Shown: piece by piece, positions 8,530-16,836 of the stretch
How positions within the stretch are numbered: the first letter of the stretch is position 1
Layout: each line of letters starts with the position of its first letter
NCBI RefSeq assembly: GCF_013374095.1
Contig: NZ_AP022672.1
Coordinates: 3,241,501 to 3,305,500, forward strand
DNA length: 64,000 nt
Reading direction: 5' to 3'
Source of the DNA: Sphingomonas sp. HMP6
GTDB lineage: Bacteria; Pseudomonadota; Alphaproteobacteria; Sphingomonadales; Sphingomonadaceae
The notes under the pieces: generated by a model
Databases searched by the model: none
Told to the model about the DNA's origin: nothing
What the model saw: the letters and a program-made list of their open reading frames with translations, nothing else
Program-made: the position numbers and the translations under genes

Positions 8530-8816
8530 TCGCCCGGCGCTCGGGCACTGATCGCCAGTGCGTGGATGCGCGTGGCGAGCAGGTCGGCGAGCGCGGTATT
8601 GATGAGCCGTTGTCGCGCGACGCGGTTGAGGCCGACGAACTTTTCGCTCTCGACCGTCACCGAGAAATGCGATTCGCCCGATTTGTCATCGCCCATGTGC
8701 CCGGCGTGCTGCGCACTGTCGTTGGAGATGTGGAGGCTGGTGGGGACAAGTGCTGCGTCGAGGCGATCACGCATTTCGTCGACAAGCGGGCGGGGGGCGG
8801 TGGCGGGCTGGTTCAT
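8526..8816 (-). CDS. bolA: BolA family protein
   Basis: A 96-aa BolA-like protein. Features include VDEMRDRLDAAL, HAGHMGDDKSGESHFSVTV, a conserved region with the candidate Fe-S-ligating His residues, RVARQRLINTAL, and HALAISARAPGE at the C-terminus. BolA proteins pair with monothiol glutaredoxins for Fe-S trafficking. The start is MNQPATAPRP. It is divergent from the J-domain gene with about 40 bp between them, the bolA/J-domain neighbourhood usual in alphaproteobacteria. Confidence 0.9.
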   Translation of the reverse strand: MNQPATAPRPLVDEMRDRLDAALVPTSLHISNDSAQHAGHMGDDKSGESHFSVTVESEKFVGLNRVARQRLINTALADLLATRIHALAISARAPGE

Positions 8817-8856
8817 CACGCCTATATAAACCGTTTTTGGATTTGAGGGAGCCGCG

Positions 8857-9468
8857 TTGGCACGCGAAGACGACAAGAACCGCGAAAAGCCATCGCCCCG
8901 CTTCCACGGCCGGGTCGAGGGGAGCGGGCGCGCGTGCGCCGAGGCCGGATGCGATGCGCCGGGCGAGTTCCGCGCGCCCCCGGCGGAAGGATCGGGCTAC
9001 GGGTCGGAGGGGCCGCGGCCGTATCGCTGGTTCTGCCTCGACCATGTCCGTGCGTTCAATGCGCGCTACAATTTTTTCACCGGCATGAGCGCGGAGGAAA
9101 TCCACGCGCAGCAGAGGCCCTTTGCCGGCTGGGAGCGCGAGACGCGCGCGTTTGCGCATTCGGGCGGCGACGTGCCGCCGAAATGGGCCGATTTCAGCGA
9201 TCCGCTCGACGCGATCGGCGCGCGCTTCCGGCGCGCGGCGGAACCGGCACGGGCCGACGGGCGACCCTTGTCGGAACTCGACCGGCGATCGTTGAAGGTG
9301 CTGGGGCTCGCTGCGGACGTCGACCGGCGCGGCTTGCGCACGCGCTATGCCGAATTGGTGCGGAAGTATCACCCGGATCGCAATGGCGGCGACCGCAGTT
9401 TCGAGACTAAGCTGCAAGAGGTGATCGCGGCCTACACGCAGTTGAAGGGTGCGGCCGCGTTCGCCTGA
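8857..9468 (+). CDS. J-domain (DnaJ-class) protein
   Basis: A 203-aa protein with a C-terminal J domain: LGLAADVDRRGLRTRYAELV, then KYHPDRNGGD with the HPD tripeptide that stimulates Hsp70, then EVIAAYTQLK. The N-terminal part has four Cys/His-like positions (CAEAGCDAPGEF, RWFCLDHVRAFN), suggesting a small metal-binding module. TTG start with GAGGGAG 6 nt upstream. In many alphaproteobacteria this gene is followed by cobS; here cobS lies 4.8 kb away, beyond an accessory block. Confidence 0.87.
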   Translation: MAREDDKNREKPSPRFHGRVEGSGRACAEAGCDAPGEFRAPPAEGSGYGSEGPRPYRWFCLDHVRAFNARYNFFTGMSAEEIHAQQRPFAGWERETRAFAHSGGDVPPKWADFSDPLDAIGARFRRAAEPARADGRPLSELDRRSLKVLGLAADVDRRGLRTRYAELVRKYHPDRNGGDRSFETKLQEVIAAYTQLKGAAAFA

Positions 9469-9475
9469 GGAAGCC

Positions 9476-10789
9476 TCAACCTTCTTCCGTCTCGACGATG
9501 CCGAGCCGGTGATAATGACGGTGCAGCAGCCGGAGCGCAGGCGTCACCAGCACGCCGTGCATCAGGATCGACCCCGCGATGATCAGCCCGAGCGTCGCCC
9601 ACAGGCTGGTTTTTTGCACGAACGCGGCGTGATTGAACCCGTAGCTGAGATAATAGACCGAGCCGAGGCCGCGAATACCGAAGAAGGCGATGATGCCCAG
9701 TTCGAGCGGGGGGCGCTTCACCCCGATCAAGCTGATCCACCCGGCGAGCGGGCGGATGACGAGCAGCATGACGCCGGCGAACGTCGCTTCTTTCCAGCCG
9801 AGCGGGGCGAGCAGACCCGCCGCCAGCATCCCGCCGAACAGCAAGAGCAGGAGCATCATCAAGAGCCGCTCCGATTCGTCGGCGAAATCGTGCAGGCGTT
9901 TGTTGAAATCATGCCCGCGCGCCGATTGGCGGATCGTCAGGCCCGCGACGAAGACCGCGAGAAAGCCGTAGCCATGCGCGAATTCGGTGACGGCATAGAC
10001 GAGCAGCGTCGCGCCGAGTGCGATGAACCCGTCGCCGGTCCGCGATAGCGCGGTGCCCGCGGGCATACGGTAGATGATCCAACCGATCGCGCGGCCCAGG
10101 CCAGCACCCAACACCAGCCCGGTACCGAGTTTCCACAGCACGTCATCAAGCACCCAATGCGTCAGCACCGCGCCGCTCAGGCCGCCTGCAGCGGCGATCG
10201 CGATGGCGAGGTGGATGAAGGGGAAGGCGAACGCGTCGTTCAATCCGGCTTCGCTGGTCAGCGCGAACTTCGCCTCGGCTTCCTGCTCATTCTCGTCATG
10301 GGCGATCTGCACGTCGCCGGCCAGCACCGGATCGGTCGGCGCGAGCGCGCCGCCGAGCAGCAGCGCCGTCGCCAGCCCGAGCCCGAGGAAATGATAGCCG
10401 AGCAGCATGACGAGCAGGATCGTCAGCGGCATGGCGATGCCGAGCAGCCGCCACGTGACGTTCCAGCTCTTCCACGCGACGATCCGTTCGATCTTGAGCC
10501 CGCCACCCATCAGCGACACGATCACGATCATCTCGGTGGCGCGTTCGACCAGCTTGGGGGTCTTCTCGGGATGCGGCGCCCAGGCCGAGAAAGGCGGAAA
10601 GGAGAACAGGACGAAGCCGATTGCGACGCACACGATCGGCAACGACAGCGGCAGCTTCCGAAGGACGAACGGCAGCCATGCGATGACCAGAATCATCGCG
10701 CCGAGTGCGAACAGGATCGGGATATATTGTGCCTCGAACCGGGGGGCCTCCGCAGCGAGGCTGGTGGCTTCGGACAGAGAGAGGATCAA
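9476..10789 (-). CDS. Sodium/cation:proton antiporter, CPA1 (NhaP-like)
   Basis: A polytopic inner-membrane protein of about 437 aa with 11-12 hydrophobic segments. Family signatures: GGALAPTDPVLAGDVQ (the TDP region of CPA1 exchangers), SEAGLNDAFAFPFI with the ion-binding acidic residue, and FFGIRGLGSVYYL near the C-terminus. It should exchange Na+ or K+ for H+. Start choice: TTG at 10789 with GGAAG 5 nt upstream; a GTG at 10795 or a TTG at 10843 would extend it. It converges on the J-domain gene with 7 bp between stops. Confidence 0.85.
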   Translation of the reverse strand: MILSLSEATSLAAEAPRFEAQYIPILFALGAMILVIAWLPFVLRKLPLSLPIVCVAIGFVLFSFPPFSAWAPHPEKTPKLVERATEMIVIVSLMGGGLKIERIVAWKSWNVTWRLLGIAMPLTILLVMLLGYHFLGLGLATALLLGGALAPTDPVLAGDVQIAHDENEQEAEAKFALTSEAGLNDAFAFPFIHLAIAIAAAGGLSGAVLTHWVLDDVLWKLGTGLVLGAGLGRAIGWIIYRMPAGTALSRTGDGFIALGATLLVYAVTEFAHGYGFLAVFVAGLTIRQSARGHDFNKRLHDFADESERLLMMLLLLLFGGMLAAGLLAPLGWKEATFAGVMLLVIRPLAGWISLIGVKRPPLELGIIAFFGIRGLGSVYYLSYGFNHAAFVQKTSLWATLGLIIAGSILMHGVLVTPALRLLHRHYHRLGIVETEEG

Positions 10790-10890
10790 CGGCACTTCCG
10801 ATCGCGGCGCGCGGCACGGATGCGTGCAGCGCTCCCCGCTCAACCAATCGCGGGCGGAAATGTGCCATGCGCGGGGAAGGTTAGCCCCAA

Positions 10891-10912
10891 TCCTCCCCCT
10901 GGCGGGGGAGGA
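10891..10912. repeat. Short perfect palindrome TCCTCCCCC/GGGGGAGGA
   Basis: A 22-bp hairpin with 9-bp arms and a 4-nt loop, related in composition to the Family C arms. It lies upstream of the antiporter. The surrounding 10790-11030 stretch holds no gene I can support. Confidence 0.7.
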
Positions 10913-11030
10913 TCGATGTCACGAGATGCGTTTCGCCACTTCTTCCAATTGCGCGCCGACAAGTCCTCCCGCCATTTGCTAGGTCCTCCAATTCGGACTA
11001 ACTTCGGCGCGGCCAAGAATAGGTAAGCTA

Positions 11031-11348
11031 ATGCTAGATTTTTTGTTGATCGTCGCGTTGCAGGCGACCGGGCCGATCGGAAAGTTTGAAGCCAAACCGC
11101 CTTTTGGCCGATATGATACTGACAGCGCCATGGGAGACGTGGAGCGGTGCTTGATCAACATCGCACACTACGGACCACCGGCAGTTTATCGCCAGCCGGA
11201 TAGGCCAGACCGAGCCACCATTATCTGGAGTTCGGGGTCCGGCACCGCAGTTGGCCGCGTCGATCTCGCCCGCAATGGTCATGGCACTACGATCGTATCA
11301 TGGTTCGATGAAAAGCAGGTTCAGGTGTGCCTCAACCCGCCTTCGTGA
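11031..11348 (+). CDS. Hypothetical small protein, possibly exported
   Basis: A 105-aa ORF beginning MLDFLLIVALQATGPIGKF, a short hydrophobic start that could be a weak signal peptide, followed by a polar domain with two Cys (ERCLINIAHYG, VQVCLNPPS). AGG lies about 8 nt before the ATG. I do not recognise a family. Its base composition is noticeably less GC-rich than its neighbours, and it sits alone between the antiporter and the GST gene; both point to recent acquisition. Confidence 0.5.
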   Translation: MLDFLLIVALQATGPIGKFEAKPPFGRYDTDSAMGDVERCLINIAHYGPPAVYRQPDRPDRATIIWSSGSGTAVGRVDLARNGHGTTIVSWFDEKQVQVCLNPPS

Positions 11349-11477
11349 AGCTTTCGCACGGTGCCCTTCTGAATTTTCTTCGCCGTTCGGGCTGCGCGTG
11401 ATCATTGCTGAGCGGCCGCCTTCACGCATGTGCTGTGGAACGGGGTGCAATCGCTCATCCCGTTTCTCCTGAAGACA

Positions 11478-12131
11478 TCAATCGCGGTCGGGCGTGCCGA
11501 GCGGGAAGACATGGCGGTAGGGTCGCGCTTCCTCGACGCAGCGCGCGAACGGTGCCCAGGCGAGCAGATGCGCGCGGTACGCCTTCAGAGTCGCATAGCT
11601 GTCGGGGATCGGGTGCGCCCAATCGGCGTAGAAGAGCGACGGTGCTGCGGCGCAATCGGCGAGCGTGGGCGTGTCGCCGCCCGCTGCCCAAATGCGCCCG
11701 GCCAGTTGCGCATCGAGCCAGGCATAAGCGGTGTCGAGCGTCTTGCGTGCCTCCTCGACCCCGGTCGGGTCGCGCTTGTCGAATGGACGCATTGCGTTGC
11801 CGACCAGCTTCTGCACCGGCGTCATCACGCGGTTATCGAACACGCGGTCGAGCAAGCGGATTTCGAGCGTGTCGCCTTCGGACACGAAGCGATGCGTGCC
11901 GGGATGATGCGTGTCGAGATATTCGATGATGATCGATGCCTCGGGCACGGTGCGCGCGCCGTCGGCCAGCACCGGAAACTGCCCGAACGGCCAGCGCCGC
12001 GCGAGTTCGGTCGCCGTATCGAGCTGGTCGGGGCCGAGCAGCCGGAAGGTGAAGGGCGTGTCGTTGGCGTAGAGCGCGATCAACGCCTTCTGGCAGTAAG
12101 ACGAGAAGGGGTGGGCGAAGAGCTCAAGCAT
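11478..12131 (-). CDS. Glutathione S-transferase family protein
   Basis: A 217-aa GST. The N-terminal thioredoxin-like domain is MLELFAHPFSSYCQKALIAL with a CxxK-type active-site region, then FGQFPVLADG (cis-Pro) and VPEASIIIEYLDTHH (glutathione-binding Glu-Ala-Ser). The C-terminal helical domain includes TPTLADCAAAPSLFYADW, the N-capping box region. It overlaps the end of the upstream VOC gene by 8 bp, so GST and glyoxalase-fold protein are co-expressed, suggesting detoxification of an electrophile. Substrate unknown. Confidence 0.88.
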   Translation of the reverse strand: MLELFAHPFSSYCQKALIALYANDTPFTFRLLGPDQLDTATELARRWPFGQFPVLADGARTVPEASIIIEYLDTHHPGTHRFVSEGDTLEIRLLDRVFDNRVMTPVQKLVGNAMRPFDKRDPTGVEEARKTLDTAYAWLDAQLAGRIWAAGGDTPTLADCAAAPSLFYADWAHPIPDSYATLKAYRAHLLAWAPFARCVEEARPYRHVFPLGTPDRD

Positions 12132-12984
12132 CGGCCACCGCGACCTCGCCCGACTGTGCTCCGGCCCTGGCCCCGACCAGCGCGAACACCGCGCCTTGCG
12201 GATCGATGCCGACCATCGAGAAGTCGCCGCCGGGGATTTCGATCGGCGGCTGGACGATGCTGCCGCCGTTTGCGGTGATCGCCGCCACCGCCGCATCCAC
12301 GTCGGGTACGCGGAAGTAATAGGTCCAGGCCGACACCGGCATGTCCGGCAGCTTCGGCATCACCGCGCCGAGCATCCCGTGGCCGGGGGGCGATCCGTCA
12401 GGGGCGTGACCGGTGTGGCGCAGGAATTCGTAAGTCCCGAGCGGCCCCATATCCATTTCGCCATCCTTCACCCAGCCGAAGCGCTGGCCGTAGAAATGGA
12501 GCGCGGCGGCGGGATCGGCGGACGCAAGCTCGTTCCAGGCGCAATGGCCGGGGCGTGGCATGTCGTAGGAGAAGGACAGGCTGGTCGCGTCGGGCCGGTC
12601 GGCGGGGGGCGTCGGCTTCATGATGTAGAAAACGGCACCCTGCGGATCGGCGACCAAAGCCATGCGCCCAGCACCCGGCATATCCCACGGCCCCATGTGC
12701 ACCGTGCCGCCGCCATCGGCGATCGACCCCGCCATCGCATCGATATCGTCGACCGAGACATAGCCGAGCCAGCCTGCGCGCGCGCCGCCCGCCTGCATCT
12801 CCGGCGTCAGCGGCAGCAGCCCGGCGACCGGGCCGTTGGCGGATGCGATCATGCGATAGTCGATCGGGCCGCTCGCCGCCGCTTCGATCTGCCAGCCGAC
12901 GACCGTCTCATAGAAGGCGCGAGCAGCGTCCGGGTCGGGCGTGAGTAGTTCGTACCAGATGAAGTCGCCATGATGATTCGCCAT
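12124..12984 (-). CDS. VOC family protein, two glyoxalase-fold domains
   Basis: A 286-aa protein with two repeated VOC domains. The first runs from GDFIWYELLTPDPDAARAFY to VADPQGAVFYIMKP. The second runs from PGHCAWNELASADPAAALHF to GIDPQGAVFALVG. This arrangement (FxWxEL, D-P-A-A-FY, D-P-x-G-A-x-F) is common in bleomycin-resistance/glyoxalase-like proteins of unknown substrate. It is followed by the GST gene and preceded by a second VOC gene and the divergent HxlR regulator. Confidence 0.85.
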   Translation of the reverse strand: MANHHGDFIWYELLTPDPDAARAFYETVVGWQIEAAASGPIDYRMIASANGPVAGLLPLTPEMQAGGARAGWLGYVSVDDIDAMAGSIADGGGTVHMGPWDMPGAGRMALVADPQGAVFYIMKPTPPADRPDATSLSFSYDMPRPGHCAWNELASADPAAALHFYGQRFGWVKDGEMDMGPLGTYEFLRHTGHAPDGSPPGHGMLGAVMPKLPDMPVSAWTYYFRVPDVDAAVAAITANGGSIVQPPIEIPGGDFSMVGIDPQGAVFALVGARAGAQSGEVAVADA

Positions 12985-13069
12985 GTCATTTCTCCAGAAT
13001 AACGACGGGATCGAATCCGCCCAAGATCATGCGTTCGCCATCGAATGCATGGCGTGTCTCCTGTGGGGG

Positions 13070-13507
13070 TCAGGCGGCGGGCACCGGCTCCGCGGCGGCT
13101 GGCATCGCGTCGTACGCATTCGGGTCCATCCAGATCGGGCCGAAACCGTGCCCGTCGGAATCCTCGACCCCGCGCGAATACATAAAGCCTTCGTCCTCCG
13201 CGCCGTGCAATTCGCGTCCGCCAGCGGTGATTGCTGCGGCGGCGAAGGCGTCAACCGCTTCGCGCGACTCCAGCGCCAGCGCGAACAGCGGTCCGCCTGT
13301 CGTCTTCGCATCGGCGGGGGGCTTCGCGGTGAGGGTGCGATAGAGATCGTGGCCGATCAGATTGAAGGTGATCGCGTCGGACCAGGCCATCGACGCCGCG
13401 GCCTCGTTGGAGAAGGCGGGGTTACGCGTGCAGCCGATCGCTTCGTAGAAGGCGGTCGCGGCGGGGACGTCGGCGACGGGCAGGCTGATGAAGATCCTCT
13501 TTGTCAC
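13070..13507 (-). CDS. VOC family (glyoxalase-like) protein
   Basis: A 145-aa single-domain VOC protein with a GTG start, VTKRIFISLPVADVPAATAF, and AGGAG about 10 nt upstream. Other features are SMAWSDAITFNLI and the C-terminal SDGHGFGPIWMDP, typical of the subfamily annotated as lactoylglutathione lyase-like; true glyoxalase I activity is not implied. It is the first gene of a minus-strand set (VOC, bicistronic VOC-GST after an 85-bp gap) and is divergent from the HxlR regulator, which is a good candidate for its regulator. Confidence 0.82.
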   Translation of the reverse strand: MTKRIFISLPVADVPAATAFYEAIGCTRNPAFSNEAAASMAWSDAITFNLIGHDLYRTLTAKPPADAKTTGGPLFALALESREAVDAFAAAAITAGGRELHGAEDEGFMYSRGVEDSDGHGFGPIWMDPNAYDAMPAAAEPVPAA

Positions 13508-13572
13508 GGCGCAATTCTCCTGTGCGACTCGTTGTTTGCCTTTGATGCGGCCGTGAGTTATTAAAAGCAACG

Positions 13573-14268
13573 ATGAAGTTAGAAAAAGTGACTGAACGTT
13601 CCGACGCCACGACCAAGCGCTGGTATGACGATGCCTGTGGCACCGCGCTGGCGATGGAATTGGTGGGGGAGCGCTGGTCGTTGCTGATCGTGCGCGAATT
13701 GATGTTCGGGCCGCGCCGGTTCGGCGAATTGCGCGGCGGGCTGACCGGGATCAGCGCGAATGTGCTGACGCAGCGGCTGGAGGGTATGGAACGGGTCGGC
13801 ATTCTCGCGCGGCGCAAGCTGCCGCCGCCTGCCTCCGTGCAAGTCTATGAACTGACCGCGCTGGGCTATTCCGCCGAAGTTGCGATCCAGGAGTTGGGAC
13901 GCTGGGCGGCGCAATCGCCCCTGCATGATGCGACGCTGCCATTCAGTGCCGCATCAGCAATGCTGTCGTTCCGCACGATGATTGACCGCAGCCGCAGTGG
14001 CGCGTTCGGCGCGACTGTCGGATTCCGCTTCGGCAATGAAGTGTTCTTCGCAGTGGTGGACGCAGGCGGCATCGCGATTCGGCGGGGCGATCCGGCGGAG
14101 GCGGCGGTGATGTTCGAGACCGACCCGGCGACGCTCGCTTCGGTCGTTTATGGCGGTCGCCCGATCGCCGACGCCGAGGCTGCGGGAACGCTACGGCTTG
14201 CGGGCGACCGCGCGCTCGCCGAACGCTTCGTCACGCTATTCCCGCTTCCGGCGAAGCTGGGTTCTTGA
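13573..14268 (+). CDS. HxlR-family winged-helix transcriptional regulator
   Basis: A 231-aa protein. The N-terminal HxlR domain includes CGTALAMELVGERWSLLIVR, then RRFGELRGGL, ISANVLTQRLEGMERVGIL and YELTALG. The C-terminal half (from about residue 130) resembles an SCP2/sterol-carrier-like ligand-binding extension seen in some HxlR proteins (VGFRFGNEVFFAVVDAGGI, FETDPATLASVVYGG). The 65-bp divergent spacer to the VOC gene is relatively AT-rich (TTATTAAAAG near 13560) and probably carries both promoters and the operator. Confidence 0.85.
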   Translation: MKLEKVTERSDATTKRWYDDACGTALAMELVGERWSLLIVRELMFGPRRFGELRGGLTGISANVLTQRLEGMERVGILARRKLPPPASVQVYELTALGYSAEVAIQELGRWAAQSPLHDATLPFSAASAMLSFRTMIDRSRSGAFGATVGFRFGNEVFFAVVDAGGIAIRRGDPAEAAVMFETDPATLASVVYGGRPIADAEAAGTLRLAGDRALAERFVTLFPLPAKLGS

Positions 14269-14301
14269 GTCCGCGCCCAACCTTGGCCTAAGGCTGTCGC
14301 C

Positions 14302-15318
14302 ATGACGAACATTCCGAACACCCAGCCCGACAGCCGCGAGACGACGATCCTCGACGCGCCCGACCAGATGAAGAAGGTCCGCGACCTGTTCGGGATCGAT
14401 TCGGACATGGAAGTACCGGCCTTCTCGGTCGCCGACGAACGCGTACCCGATCTCGACCCGGCCTATGTGTTCGACGGCGACACCACGCTCGCGATCTGCG
14501 CGGGCTTTGCACACAACCGCCGCGTGATGGTGCAGGGCTATCACGGCACCGGCAAATCGACGCATATCGAGCAGATCGCCGCGCGCCTCAACTGGCCGTG
14601 CATCCGCATCAACCTCGACGCGCATATCAGCCGGATCGATCTGGTCGGGCGCGATGCGATCGTGCTCAAAGACGGTCAGCAAGTCACCGAATTCCGCGAG
14701 GGGCTGCTGCCGTGGGCGTTGCAGACGCCGACTGCGTTGGTGTTCGACGAATATGACGCCGGCCGCCCCGACGTGATGTTCGTGATCCAGCGCGTGCTCG
14801 AGACCGAGGGCAAATTGACGCTGCTCGACCAGAACCGCGTGATCCGCCCGAACCCGTTCTTCCGCCTGTTCGCCACTGCCAATACGGTCGGCCTGGGCGA
14901 TACCAGCGGCCTGTATCATGGCACGCAGCAGATCAATCAGGGCCAGATGGACCGCTGGAACATCGTCGTGACCTTGAATTATCTGCCCGCCAAGGTCGAG
15001 GCGCAGATCGTGCTCGCCAAATCGGGCGAATATGACAAGCCCGAGGGCAAGGCGCAGGTCGACAACATGGTGCGCGTGGCCGACCTCACGCGGCGTGGCT
15101 TCATCAACGGCGACATCTCGACCGTGATGAGCCCGCGCACGGTCATCACCTGGGCGCAGAACACGCTGATCTTCGGCGACGTCGGCTTTGCGTTCCGCTT
15201 GAGCTTCCTCAACAAATGCGATGAGACCGAGCGCGCCTTGGTTGCGGAATATTACCAGCGCGTGTTCGGCAAGGATCTGCCCGAGAGCGTGGTCGGCGCC
15301 GGCAAGTCGGTGGCATGA
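14302..15318 (+). CDS. cobS: Cobaltochelatase CobS subunit
   Basis: A 338-aa AAA+ protein of the aerobic cobaltochelatase (CobNST), which inserts Co into hydrogenobyrinate diamide during B12 synthesis. Walker A is GYHGTGKST at residues 79-87; Walker B is [15 protein letters not shown]; the sensor region is [20 protein letters not shown]. Length is normal. No cobT or cobN is in the window, so the partners must be elsewhere. It lies just upstream of a B12-dependent mutase cluster and overlaps the next ORF by 4 bp. Confidence 0.93.
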   Translation: MTNIPNTQPDSRETTILDAPDQMKKVRDLFGIDSDMEVPAFSVADERVPDLDPAYVFDGDTTLAICAGFAHNRRVMVQGYHGTGKSTHIEQIAARLNWPCIRINLDAHISRIDLVGRDAIVLKDGQQVTEFREGLLPWALQTPTALVFDEYDAGRPDVMFVIQRVLETEGKLTLLDQNRVIRPNPFFRLFATANTVGLGDTSGLYHGTQQINQGQMDRWNIVVTLNYLPAKVEAQIVLAKSGEYDKPEGKAQVDNMVRVADLTRRGFINGDISTVMSPRTVITWAQNTLIFGDVGFAFRLSFLNKCDETERALVAEYYQRVFGKDLPESVVGAGKSVA

Positions 15319-15851
15319 TCCTCGCCTTGCTCCTGCAGGCCGCCGCCGCCCCGCCCGTTCCCTGGGCGGTGACGACGCGACTTGAGAAGGCGAGCAAGGC
15401 GACGACCAGCTCGGCGTGGTCGACGGACGATAAGGCGCGCCTGGTCGTGCGCTGCGACGCGACCAATGAGAAGATCGTCTCGATCCAGTTCATTCCCAAG
15501 CCGGGCTTTGCCGCCGCTCTGCCGCGCCCGGTGTCGATCAAGGCCGATGACGATGGCTGGCTCGGCACCAATTGGCAGTTCCCGGGCGTCGGCGCGTTCA
15601 TCAGCCAGGATGTGATCGTGACCAATCTCGCGGTGGTGATCGCGCATGGCAAGACGATCCACGTCCGCGTGATCGACCCCGACAATGCCGTGGTCGAAGC
15701 GAGCTTCACCGGTCCCGGTGAGGGGCCGATCCGGCAGGTGCTGAAGGCGTGTGACTATGAGTTCGGCGTGGCTCCGCCGCGCTCTGCGGCCCCGCTCCCG
15801 TCTGCCACGGCGCCCGATGCCAAGTCGCAGCCCAATCCGGATGAAGAGTAG
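15315..15851 (+). CDS. Hypothetical secreted protein
   Basis: A 178-aa protein whose start overlaps cobS by 4 bp (ATGA). The first residues, [17 protein letters not shown], look like a short signal peptide. The body has alternating hydrophobic strands ([20 protein letters not shown]) and the C-terminus is Pro/Ala/Ser-rich ([18 protein letters not shown]). No family recognised. It is placed between cobS and the epimerase gene with only 3 bp to the latter, so it is probably transcribed with both. Confidence 0.65.
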   Translation: MILALLLQAAAAPPVPWAVTTRLEKASKATTSSAWSTDDKARLVVRCDATNEKIVSIQFIPKPGFAAALPRPVSIKADDDGWLGTNWQFPGVGAFISQDVIVTNLAVVIAHGKTIHVRVIDPDNAVVEASFTGPGEGPIRQVLKACDYEFGVAPPRSAAPLPSATAPDAKSQPNPDEE

Positions 15852-15854
15852 AGC

Positions 15855-16283
15855 ATGAACCCCGCGCCCCCCGTACTCGGTCGAGTGAACCATGTCGGCG
15901 TGGCCACGCCCTCGATCGAACGCTCGATCGCGATGTACCGCGATCTGCTGGGCGCCACCGTCATCGGCGCGCCGTTCGATTTGCCTGCGCAGGGCGTGAA
16001 AGTGTGTTTCATCGACACGCCCAACACGCAGATCGAACTGATCGAGCCGTATGACGAAAGCTCGCCGATCGCGGGTTTTCTGCGCAAGAATCCGGCGGGT
16101 GGGCAGCATCACGTTTGTTTCGAAGTGCCCGATATCACGGTGGCCGTCGCCGATCTGAAGGCCAAGGGCGCGACCGTATTGGGCGAACCGCGCATCGGCG
16201 CGCACGGTACGCCGATCATATTCGTCCATCCCAAAGATATGGGCGGCGTGCTGGTCGAGCTGATGGAAACGCCGGACCACTAG
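15855..16283 (+). CDS. mce: Methylmalonyl-CoA epimerase
   Basis: A 142-aa VOC-fold enzyme that interconverts (2S)- and (2R)-methylmalonyl-CoA. Motifs: GRVNHVGVATPSIERSIAMY with the first metal-binding His, FIDTPNTQIELIEP, GGQHHVCFEVPDI with the second His, and MGGVLVELMETPDH with the final Glu. Length and domain order fit the family. It lies 1.4 kb before the mutase gene in the same direction, consistent with the propionyl-CoA to succinyl-CoA pathway; a toxin-antitoxin pair and an enoyl-CoA hydratase gene come between. Confidence 0.93.
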   Translation: MNPAPPVLGRVNHVGVATPSIERSIAMYRDLLGATVIGAPFDLPAQGVKVCFIDTPNTQIELIEPYDESSPIAGFLRKNPAGGQHHVCFEVPDITVAVADLKAKGATVLGEPRIGAHGTPIIFVHPKDMGGVLVELMETPDH

Positions 16284-16315
16284 CGGGCGGCGCGCGAAGG
16301 GAATATCGTAGCGAA

Positions 16316-16561
16316 ATGAACAAGCCCGTTCCCGATCTTCGCCCGGACGACGATCTTGGTCCGCCGGACGAGCATGGCCTGCAGATCTGGTCGCCGGCGG
16401 AGGCCGAAGCGATCGCGCGGTTGCAGGCCGATCCGGAATTCTGGGCTGGTCTTGAGGAAGCAGAAGAAGATGTTCGGGCGGGGCGGTTGTACACCTCCGA
16501 AGAAGTCGCTGCCCATATGGCGGAATTGAAGCAACGCTGGCGGGCTGAACGCGGCCTGTGA
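16316..16561 (+). CDS. Putative antitoxin of a ParE/RelE-type module
   Basis: An 81-aa acidic protein beginning MNKPVPDLRPDDDLGPPDEH. The C-terminal part (LYTSEEVAAHMAELKQRW) resembles the toxin-wrapping helix of CopG/ParD-like antitoxins. Assignment rests mainly on the partner: the next ORF overlaps it by 4 bp and is a ParE/RelE-like toxin. A ribbon-helix-helix DNA-binding start is not obvious. Confidence 0.7.
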   Translation: MNKPVPDLRPDDDLGPPDEHGLQIWSPAEAEAIARLQADPEFWAGLEEAEEDVRAGRLYTSEEVAAHMAELKQRWRAERGL

Positions 16562-16836
16562 AATTGGTCTGGACTGGGCGGGCCCGGACCGATCTCGATC
16601 GAGTCTGGTTGTTTCTGGCCGAACGCGACATCGCTCTGGCTGACGGCGTCACGAGAGAAATTCAATTGCGCTGTGATCGCCTGGTGGAATTCCCGCGCAT
16701 TGCGCCCACTGTGACCCGCGACATCCGGCAATGGTCTATGCCAAATATCGGCTATGTCGTGACCTATACGATCGATGGCGATCAGATCCGCATCAGGCGC
16801 GTCCACCATGCGCAAGAAGACAGGGAGAGAGCATGA
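16558..16836 (+). CDS. ParE/RelE superfamily toxin
   Basis: A 92-aa protein with GTG start: MKLVWTGRARTDLDRVWLFL, then FPRIAPTVTRDIRQW, YVVTYTIDGDQIRIRRVHHA. This is the ParE/RelE beta-alpha fold pattern, with R-x-W after the central basic patch and the IRRVxHA strand near the C-terminus. Targets differ (gyrase for ParE, ribosome-bound mRNA for RelE) and cannot be told apart here. Overlaps both the antitoxin (4 bp) and the following enoyl-CoA hydratase (4 bp), so it is embedded in the propionate operon. Confidence 0.85.
   Translation: MKLVWTGRARTDLDRVWLFLAERDIALADGVTREIQLRCDRLVEFPRIAPTVTRDIRQWSMPNIGYVVTYTIDGDQIRIRRVHHAQEDRERA

Noticed and set aside
10919..11026. Short frame MSRDAFRHFFQLRADKSSRH after a palindrome
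   Set aside because: About 36 codons with a weak context and no recognisable family; may be a gene remnant but cannot be supported.
14302..15318. cobS annotated as MoxR-type ATPase
   Set aside because: MoxR and CobS share the AAA+ core, but the N-terminal region and the [13 protein letters not shown] and [11 protein letters not shown] segments fit CobS specifically.
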